NCBI GenBank assembly: GCA_036311245.1
Contig: JAXJQH010000114.1
Location: 1 to 10,980 of the forward strand
Reading direction: 5' to 3'
Length of the DNA: 10,980 bases
Source of the DNA: SIG578 sp036311245
GTDB lineage: Bacteria; Bacillota; Clostridia; Oscillospirales; Ruminococcaceae
Below are positions 6,000 through 10,980 of this stretch, piece by piece (the first letter of the stretch is position 1; every line of letters begins with the position of its first letter). The notes beneath the pieces are model-generated. The model had not been told where the DNA came from and did no database searches. It was given only the letters and a program-made list of their open reading frames with translations. The translations under genes and the position numbers were made by a program.

Positions 6000-6836
6000 T
6001 TAAATGTTATAGATTTGCATTAAAAGGTCGGTTATTTCATCTAATGACTGCATAATCAAATCGGGTTTATGCTCCCCATTTAAAGCCTCGTCGAGCGTTC
6101 CCTCGCCGGTCAGGACAAAAATTGAGATCGCCCTGCTTCCCTCTGTTACGGCAATATCGGTATAAAGTCTATCGCCGACAAAGGCAATTTTTTCTTCACT
6201 CAGACCCGTTATATCCTTTATAAAATCGAGTGTGTATGGTGATGGCTTGCCAAAAAACTCGGGGTATCTGCCGGTAGATGCCTCAATAAGCCTTGCTATA
6301 GAGCCGCAGTCGGGCATAAATTTGCCGCCCTCTATGGGGCAGTTCAAATCGGGATTGACGCCGATATAGTCCACCCCGTCACGCACGAACTGGCAAAAAC
6401 GGTTTAGTCTGTCATAAGAAAGTGTGGTGTCAAAGCCGAGCACCATAAGATTTGGGTTTTCTTCGTCAATAGCTATTCCGCGCGCTTTAAAATTTTCTAC
6501 GAGCGCAGGAGTTCCTAAAACGAAAACGCGAGGATTAGTGTAATTTTTTTCTATATAACGAATTGCAACCTCGTTTGAAATTCCGACATCGTTATCCCCA
6601 ATACCGTCAATACCCATTTTTTTGAGCTTTTCTGCATACATTTTAGCATTTCTTGACGAGTTGTTTGTAAAAAAGCGGTAGCTTTTACCCACTTTTTTTA
6701 CAGTTTCAAGAAATTTCGGGGTAAACGGAAAAAGGTTGTTGCCAAGATAGATTGTGCCGTCCATATCCAGAACAAAGCACTCTATCTCTTTAAGGCGCTC
6801 TTTTTTAAAGGAGATATCCTGAGATTTTGTGTTCAT
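6000..6836 (-). CDS. HAD-IIA family phosphatase (NagD/AraL-like)
   Basis: A cytoplasmic Mg-dependent phosphatase of the HAD subfamily IIA (NagD, AraL, phosphoglycolate/p-nitrophenyl phosphatase group); these act on nucleoside or sugar phosphates, but the substrate here is open. In 278 residues the motifs are FVLDMDGTIYLG (D24 nucleophile, D26), FFTNNSSRN (T57-N59, motif II), the large C2 cap with DTTLSYDRLNR and GVNPDLNCPIEGGKFMPDCGSI, FFGKPSP (K197) and FVGDRLYTDI (D222, D227). The length is typical and the catalytic set is complete. Translation starts at the ATG of 6836, with GGAG (6844-6847) 7 nt upstream. The gap to the upstream gatD-like gene is 38 nt on the same strand, so it is the last gene of the mtaB operon. 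Its presence there may suit metabolite clean-up, but that is a guess. Confidence 0.93.
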   Translation of the reverse strand: MNTKSQDISFKKERLKEIECFVLDMDGTIYLGNNLFPFTPKFLETVKKVGKSYRFFTNNSSRNAKMYAEKLKKMGIDGIGDNDVGISNEVAIRYIEKNYTNPRVFVLGTPALVENFKARGIAIDEENPNLMVLGFDTTLSYDRLNRFCQFVRDGVDYIGVNPDLNCPIEGGKFMPDCGSIARLIEASTGRYPEFFGKPSPYTLDFIKDITGLSEEKIAFVGDRLYTDIAVTEGSRAISIFVLTGEGTLDEALNGEHKPDLIMQSLDEITDLLMQIYNI

Positions 6837-6874
6837 ATTTTTTCTCCAGTATATTAGTATCGATTACATTATAG

Positions 6875-7585
6875 CTACTTTTTAAGCCCCGCAAGGCTTT
6901 CCTGATAAGCTCTCTCTTCATTTGCAAAGCTTATAGGAAAAAGAGAAAATCCCTTTTTCTCATATAATTTTTGCTCTATAAAGGCACGCAGGTGGGGATT
7001 GCGCACAAGCAGAGGACCTGCAAGCTGAGTTGCAAAAAGGCTTCCTGAAACGATACCCTCATCATTTCTATCGGGAGAATTGCCCGCTCCAGAGACGACT
7101 CTAAAAAGCGGAGTGGTTACAATAGTGCTTTCGCTTTGTTTATTCATAAAGCCGATAACGGGAGCATTTAAAAAGCGGCAGCTGCACACGGTGTCTACAA
7201 CAATGCGCTTTTCCAAGAGAGCTGTTTCGAAGGAAAAGAGGCTTAAACACTCTATTTCCTCGCCGCCCAGCAGAGTAATTTTTTTGCCGAGCATTTCAAA
7301 GCTGTTTCCGCAGAAAAGAGCTAATCCCTCCTCTTTAAGATAGTCTTCAAAGGCCTCTTTATATGGCAAAAAATCACGCAGAGCCCGCCTTTGGCTCCTC
7401 TCTGTGCCTGCGCCCATATAGACAAAGTCAATATCTGAAAAATCAATTTTGTCGCCTACGCTTGCCTCTACAAGCTCGGTCTTGACTCCGAGAGCCTCAA
7501 TGTGCCTTGTAAGGCAACGGATATTACCGCTGCTGCCATACAAATTCATAAGGTCGGGATACAATGAAAGCAGTTTAATTTTCAT
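6875..7585 (-). CDS. gatD: GatD-like glutamine amidotransferase subunit lacking the catalytic His
   Basis: Homologue of GatD, the class I (cobyric-acid-synthase-like) glutaminase that supplies ammonia to MurT for amidation of the alpha-carboxyl of D-Glu in lipid II, giving D-isoglutamine. The 236-residue length and the motifs fit: SLYPDLMNLYGSSGNIRCL near the N-terminus, DFVYMGAGTERSQ, the nucleophile region LALFCGNSFEMLGK with C92, PVIGFMN, and the C-terminal QLAGPLLVRNPHL. In the family the last motif reads HGPLL and the His pairs with the Cys; here it is A189 (codon GCA, bases 7019-7021), so glutaminase activity may be lost or rely on another base. The gene follows the murT-like gene by 18 nt with GAGG at 7593-7596 as ribosome site. 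The family and the pairing with MurT are firm; activity is uncertain. Confidence 0.85.
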   Translation of the reverse strand: MKIKLLSLYPDLMNLYGSSGNIRCLTRHIEALGVKTELVEASVGDKIDFSDIDFVYMGAGTERSQRRALRDFLPYKEAFEDYLKEEGLALFCGNSFEMLGKKITLLGGEEIECLSLFSFETALLEKRIVVDTVCSCRFLNAPVIGFMNKQSESTIVTTPLFRVVSGAGNSPDRNDEGIVSGSLFATQLAGPLLVRNPHLRAFIEQKLYEKKGFSLFPISFANEERAYQESLAGLKK

Positions 7586-7603
7586 TTTGTTTCCTCTTTT
7601 CTT

Positions 7604-8956
7604 TTAAAAAGGCAATCCGCACTCTTCGGGCGAAACGGTTTCAACTCTTGAAATAAGCTTGTCCCTATCCGAGAAGCAGGTGATGACAATAATGTCACCT
7701 CTGCTGTTTTCAAGCTCGGCGGGCAGGCCCCCAACATCTATAACCTGCTTTATACGTTCTCTCGGGATACTTGTATACTCAAAGCGATTTGCAAGGTCAT
7801 AGGCATATCTGCCTGCAAGAATAATTTTGGTAATATTAGGATGATCGAGCTTTTCAAAATCTATATCCCACAGCCAGGAAATCTCACCTGTAAAATACTT
7901 GCGGCTTATGGCATCTACCATTATAACCACTGTAGCAGGCTCTTTTGCGCTGCAGGCAAGCTCAATAGACTGATTATAGCTTACCGAATTTTCGTGCTTT
8001 GAGGTAAGCAGCACACCGCGGCGAGCGCCTACCTTAAAGCAGACAAGTCTGCCGTTTTTAAGAACATAGTTGCTGATAGCTGCGGCTGCCTTCTCGCAAT
8101 CTGCGCCGATAAGGTCGGCAACCGCAAAGGCGGCAAGGCTGTTATAGACATTATAAATACTCTTTAAAAAGAGCGAGATGCTATATTTTCCGTTAATGGT
8201 TACGGTGCCGCTGTCTAAATCAAGGCTATCGACACGGTAGTCGGGATTTTGCCTTTTGTGACCGCAGGCGGAGCAATGATAAGAGCCGATATGGGCATAG
8301 TGATAGTAGTCATATTCCATTCGCTCTTTACAGTTAGGGCAGAAAGCACCGTCATTATACACGCTGTCGTTGTGCTCTTTAGAAAGAGCGGTTTTCTCAA
8401 CTCCAAACCAGACGGTTTTGGTATGATTTTTTGAAAAGAGCGAAACCAGCGGGTCATCGGCATTTAAAACGAGGGTGGTGTCATCACTCTTAATGCTATC
8501 GAGAATACAATCAAACACCATTTCGGGGTGTCCGTTTCTCGAAAGCTGGTCTCTGTATAGATTAGTTGCGACATAGAGAGTAGGAGAAAAGTGTGAAAAG
8601 GTGTAGCGAGCAAAGCGCTCGTCACTCTCTATAATGAGCACCTGCGAGCGAACCTTTCCTTTGAGATTACAGTCATTTAAAACAAGAGTAGTAACACCCT
8701 CTATCTGATTGGAGCCCTCTTTATTATAGGCAACCTTATACCCACACTCAGAGAGCACGTGAGCGATAAGTTCAACGGTTGAGGTTTTGCCGTTACTTCC
8801 CGTTACTGCGATGATGTGCTCACAGAATTTAATTCTACTGAGGATATCGGGGCAAATTTTAAGCGCAATTTTACCCGGAAGGCTACTGCCCTTTCCAACG
8901 AGCTTTCCTATGCGGGTGAGTATTTTACAAAGAATAATTACAAATGTTTTTTTCAC
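7604..8956 (-). CDS. murT: MurT-like Mur ligase, lipid II isoglutaminyl synthase subunit
   Basis: Homologue of MurT, which phosphorylates the D-Glu carboxyl of lipid II and amidates it with ammonia from GatD on the inner face of the membrane. In 450 residues: an N-terminal amphipathic segment, the Mur-ligase P-loop TGSNGKTST (52-60), NLYRDQLSRNG (122-132), a four-Cys zinc-ribbon insertion (C206, C209, C228, C231) characteristic of MurT, the central domain with KSIYNVYNSLAA (265-276), and the DUF1727-type C-terminal domain with NSVSYNQ, EISWLWDIDFE and GRYAYDLANRF. The stretch before SWLWD, usually NDxxADGxDxSW in the family, reads AISRKYFTGEISW, so the conserved acidic residues are mostly lost. 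The start is a GTG with GGAG (8962-8965) 5 nt upstream, 23 nt after the preceding gene. The family call is firm; full enzyme activity is not assured. Confidence 0.88.
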   Translation of the reverse strand: MKKTFVIILCKILTRIGKLVGKGSSLPGKIALKICPDILSRIKFCEHIIAVTGSNGKTSTVELIAHVLSECGYKVAYNKEGSNQIEGVTTLVLNDCNLKGKVRSQVLIIESDERFARYTFSHFSPTLYVATNLYRDQLSRNGHPEMVFDCILDSIKSDDTTLVLNADDPLVSLFSKNHTKTVWFGVEKTALSKEHNDSVYNDGAFCPNCKERMEYDYYHYAHIGSYHCSACGHKRQNPDYRVDSLDLDSGTVTINGKYSISLFLKSIYNVYNSLAAFAVADLIGADCEKAAAAISNYVLKNGRLVCFKVGARRGVLLTSKHENSVSYNQSIELACSAKEPATVVIMVDAISRKYFTGEISWLWDIDFEKLDHPNITKIILAGRYAYDLANRFEYTSIPRERIKQVIDVGGLPAELENSRGDIIVITCFSDRDKLISRVETVSPEECGLPF

Positions 8957-8979
8957 GCAATCTCCGCCTCTATCTCGAT

Positions 8980-9468
8980 TTATTTTGCCGCATTGATGGC
9001 GCTGACAATAGCCTCGGCATCTATTTTATAATCCATATCGTATTTTCCGCAGTTAAGCTGCTTTTTTAGCGTTTGAGGAGTGTAGATAGGTACAACATCG
9101 TTTGCTATCATAGCATTACAAAATGCGTTTTCGATAACAATTCCTTTATCTATCTTTACTTTATATATTTTATTGTCAGAAAGAATTTTTCTGAGCACCG
9201 TCTCATCCCGCTGAGCCTTTTTTATAAGGTTTTCGGTCTGCTCGCGATGCATTTTATTCTTAGTGAGGAGAATAAAGCAGTCATCGTGTTCGTTTCCGAA
9301 AAGCTCTCCCTTTTTATCGAATGTTACAAGAGATAAAATGCCAAAACAACCGATAAGCAACTTATCAAAGGTGTGCTCCTCGCCGCCGACGGTAACCTTG
9401 ACATCGGAAAGAACCTTATACTCTCGCAAAAGCGAAAAGCGCTTTAAAATTGAATTGGTTTTGCTCAT
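8980..9468 (-). CDS. NERD-domain-like protein of unknown function, catalytic pair missing
   Basis: A 162-residue soluble protein not firmly assigned. Residues 17-85 resemble the NERD (nuclease-related) domain: YKVLSDVKVTVGGEEHTFDKLLIGCFGILSLVTFDKKGELFG parallels the family pattern FDxxLVGxxGxxxIExKxxxGxIxG, and is followed by a helix resembling the usual NPLxQ segment and a beta-rich part (RKILSDNKIYKVKIDKGIVI). D35 is kept, but the E-x-K pair of nuclease members is V48-x-F50, so cleavage is unlikely. No signal or membrane segment is visible. The start at 9468 is preferred over the longer frame from 9498, because GGAGGAG lies 6 nt upstream of 9468 and the longer version would overlap mtaB by 28 nt. 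It sits 2 nt after the mtaB stop and 23 nt before murT, so it belongs to that operon. Confidence 0.65.
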   Translation of the reverse strand: MSKTNSILKRFSLLREYKVLSDVKVTVGGEEHTFDKLLIGCFGILSLVTFDKKGELFGNEHDDCFILLTKNKMHREQTENLIKKAQRDETVLRKILSDNKIYKVKIDKGIVIENAFCNAMIANDVVPIYTPQTLKKQLNCGKYDMDYKIDAEAIVSAINAAK

Positions 9469-9470
9469 TA

Positions 9471-10778
9471 CTACTCCTCCACACACTCGCCAAGACAACC
9501 ATCCTCATAAAGCGAGGTTAACCTGACATCTACAAATTCGCCCTCAACGGCAGTACAGTTTTTAATATAAACAGGGATATAATCTTTGGTGTAGCCAACA
9601 CCCAAACCGTTTTTTGTTCTGCTCTCCAAAAGCACCTTTCGGGTTTTACCGAGATTTTCATTAAGTATCTGCCTGCGGATACATTCGGTCTGCTCTATCA
9701 TTTTGCGGGCGCGCTCTTTTTTAACATCGGATGATATCTGACACCCAAATTTTGCAGCCCGTGTTCCCTCTCTTATTGAATAGGGAAATACGTGCACCTT
9801 GAGAAAACGCATTTCAAGCGCAAAAGCCAAAGACTCTTCAAAGTCCTCATCAGTTTCGCCTGCAAACCCGACCATAAGATCAGTCGTGACGGAAGCCTCG
9901 GGAAATGCAGCACGAAGCTTTTTAACTATAGTTCTATATTCATCGGCGGTGTAATGCCTGTTCATAGCTTTAAGCGTTTTATCGCAGCCACTTTGCAGGG
10001 AAAGATGAAACTGCGGGCAAAAGCTATCGATTTTAGAAAGTCTTTCAATATCGCTGTCAGAAATTATTTCAGGCTCAAGACTGCCGAGCCGAATTCTTTT
10101 AACTCCCTTTATTTTTGAGCACGCCTCAACGGCATCCGTCAGAGTTTTATTAAACTCAGCGCCGTAGGACGAAAGGTCTATTCCAACCAGCACTATTTCA
10201 CTGTAGCCACTTCTAACAAGCCCTTTTACCTCATCCTCAAGCTCATTTAAGGGCTTAGAGCAAATTCTGCCACGGGCGGCAGGGATGATGCAATAGCTGC
10301 AAAATCGGTTACAGCCATCCTGAATTTTTACAAAGGCGCGGGTTCTTTCCTCGAAAGAGGTAATGTGCAGATTTTCTATCTCGGCGGTTTTGGGATGCTC
10401 GGTTACTGAAAAAATTCTTTTCTTTTTCTCAAAGCACTCTTCGAGCATTTCTACTACTCTTTTTTTATCCTTATTTCCCAAAACTATATCAGCACACTCG
10501 ACCTTTGCCGCCTTTTGCGGAAATGCTTGGGGAAAACAGCCGATTAGTGCGATGACAGCATCGGGATTATTTTTCTTAAAATGTCGGGCGGCTTTTTTGC
10601 TCTTTGAGTCCCCTGTTGCGGTAACGGTGCAGGAATTTATAATAAAGGCGTCTGCGCTCTGTGAAGTCTCGACTATTGTATGCCCCTTTTGCAAGAGCAG
10701 CTCCGAAAGCGCCTGAGATTCATATTGATTAACCTTACAGCCAAGTGTATAAATAGCTATCTTCACTCTTTCCTTCAC
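9471..10778 (-). CDS. mtaB: tRNA (t6A37) methylthiotransferase MtaB
   Basis: A radical-SAM methylthiotransferase that converts t6A37 to ms2t6A37 in tRNAs reading ANN codons. The N-terminal UPF0004 domain has its auxiliary cluster cysteines at C14 (YTLGCKVNQYES, typical of MtaB rather than MiaB), C50 (NSCTVT) and C81 (IGCFPQ). The radical-SAM cluster motif is GCNRFCSYCIIPAARGR with C156, C160 and C163, followed by LVGIDLSSYG, LGSLEPEII, LSLQSG, TTDLMVGFAGETDEDF and HVFPYSIREGT. A C-terminal TRAM domain (about 370-430, GVGYTKDYIPVYI) binds tRNA. The length of 435 is normal. The start is a GTG at 10778; an AAAGGG lies only 2 nt upstream, so the GTG at 10766, giving MKIAIYTLGCK, is a real alternative. 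It is the first gene of the five-gene operon, preceded by an extended -10 promoter. Confidence 0.95.
   Translation of the reverse strand: MKERVKIAIYTLGCKVNQYESQALSELLLQKGHTIVETSQSADAFIINSCTVTATGDSKSKKAARHFKKNNPDAVIALIGCFPQAFPQKAAKVECADIVLGNKDKKRVVEMLEECFEKKKRIFSVTEHPKTAEIENLHITSFEERTRAFVKIQDGCNRFCSYCIIPAARGRICSKPLNELEDEVKGLVRSGYSEIVLVGIDLSSYGAEFNKTLTDAVEACSKIKGVKRIRLGSLEPEIISDSDIERLSKIDSFCPQFHLSLQSGCDKTLKAMNRHYTADEYRTIVKKLRAAFPEASVTTDLMVGFAGETDEDFEESLAFALEMRFLKVHVFPYSIREGTRAAKFGCQISSDVKKERARKMIEQTECIRRQILNENLGKTRKVLLESRTKNGLGVGYTKDYIPVYIKNCTAVEGEFVDVRLTSLYEDGCLGECVEE
9474..9480 (-). promoter_or_regulatory. Strong ribosome site that fixes the start of the NERD-like gene
   Basis: The minus strand reads GGAGGAG 5 nt before the ATG at 9466-9468, inside the last codons of mtaB. 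The upstream ATG at 9496-9498 has no comparable site. The arrangement suggests translational coupling to mtaB. Confidence 0.8.
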
Positions 10779-10831
10779 CGCCCTTTCTTAAAATTATATT
10801 TTGCTTTTTTATAAAGATAAAAACTATTTTT

Positions 10832-10859
10832 ATTATACCATTTTTACGATTATTTGCAA
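10832..10859 (-). promoter_or_regulatory. Predicted extended -10 promoter of the mtaB operon
   Basis: On the minus strand a consensus TATAAT (10832-10837), preceded by TGG, lies 16 nt from a -35 TTGCAA (10854-10859). Transcription would begin near 10825, leaving an AT-rich leader of about 47 nt with no obvious fold. The promoter lies just after the terminator of the preceding gene. Confidence 0.7.
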
Positions 10860-10869
10860 TAGTAATGCC

Positions 10870-10916
10870 AAAAAAAGAAAACAGCGGCAGCCGTTTGGCT
10901 GCCGCTGTATTTTTTT
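10870..10916. terminator. Strong bidirectional intrinsic terminator
   Basis: A 12-bp GC-rich perfect stem (ACAGCGGCAGCC at 10881-10892, GGCTGCCGCTGT at 10897-10908) has a GTTT loop. On the minus strand it is followed by TTTTCTTTTTTT and on the plus strand by ATTTTTTT. It lies 20 nt after the stop of the minus-strand gene entering from the right edge, which it probably terminates. Confidence 0.93.
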
Positions 10917-10928
10917 GCACAAAAGCAA

Positions 10929-10980
10929 TTACATACCTGTAAGACCGCTGTGCTCGATACCTTCCATAAATCTTCTCTGA
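10929..10980 (-). CDS. C-terminal end of an unidentified gene (partial)
   Basis: On the minus strand a frame enters from the right edge and reads QRRFMEGIEHSGLTGM before a TAA at 10929-10931. That it is a real gene end is supported by the strong terminator hairpin 20 nt downstream on the same strand. Sixteen residues are too few to name the family. Confidence 0.55.
   Translation of the reverse strand, partial: QRRFMEGIEHSGLTGM

Noticed and set aside
9469..9498. Ten extra N-terminal codons for the NERD-like protein
   Set aside because: They would overlap mtaB and have no ribosome site, while the start at 9468 has GGAGGAG at good spacing.
10735..10920. 61-codon minus-strand frame across the mtaB upstream region
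   Set aside because: It runs through the terminator hairpin and the mtaB promoter in another frame and has no gene-like features.

Overview
The window looks like a chromosomal segment from a low-to-moderate-GC Gram-positive anaerobe, most likely a clostridium of the Oscillospiraceae/Ruminococcaceae type. The reasons are strong AGGAGG-like ribosome sites, two Gram-positive lipoprotein signal peptides, a MurT/GatD peptidoglycan-amidation pair, an MtaB-type tRNA methylthiotransferase and a bacterial serpin of the kind seen in gut clostridia. This placement is an inference. No mobile element, CRISPR array, tRNA or rRNA was seen.

Layout. (1) 1-2455, + strand: the 3' part of a tRNA-dihydrouridine synthase (dusB type), an AI-2E/PerM family membrane protein and a small HAD phosphatase. 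They are tightly packed and end in a bidirectional terminator. (2) 2491-4169, - strand: a phosphoribosyltransferase-like protein with its own promoter and a palindromic operator candidate, and upstream of it a PstS-like phosphate-binding lipoprotein. (3) 4309-5984, + strand: a surface lipoprotein serpin followed 11 nt later by a small GIY-YIG protein, ending in a terminator that overlaps the coding sequence. (4) 6000-10778, - strand: a five-gene operon mtaB / NERD-like gene / murT-like / gatD-like / HAD-IIA phosphatase, with a good extended -10 promoter upstream of mtaB. (5) 10929-10980, - strand: the last codons of an unidentified gene, followed by a strong hairpin terminator.

The most striking observation is that the PstS-like lipoprotein appears to be a circular permutation. 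The half that is normally C-terminal (starting VTREEG..G.RG) comes directly after the lipobox, and the half that is normally N-terminal, ending in the hinge motif TKWSEI, closes the protein. Several phosphate-ligand positions are also altered.

A second theme is enzymes that keep their fold but lack key residues. The GatD homologue has Ala where the catalytic His is expected. The MurT homologue has lost the conserved acidic ADGxD stretch. The gene between mtaB and murT looks like a NERD nuclease domain without its E-x-K pair. The phosphoribosyltransferase lacks the two acidic residues of its PRPP loop. These points rest on remembered family consensus and need alignment to confirm.
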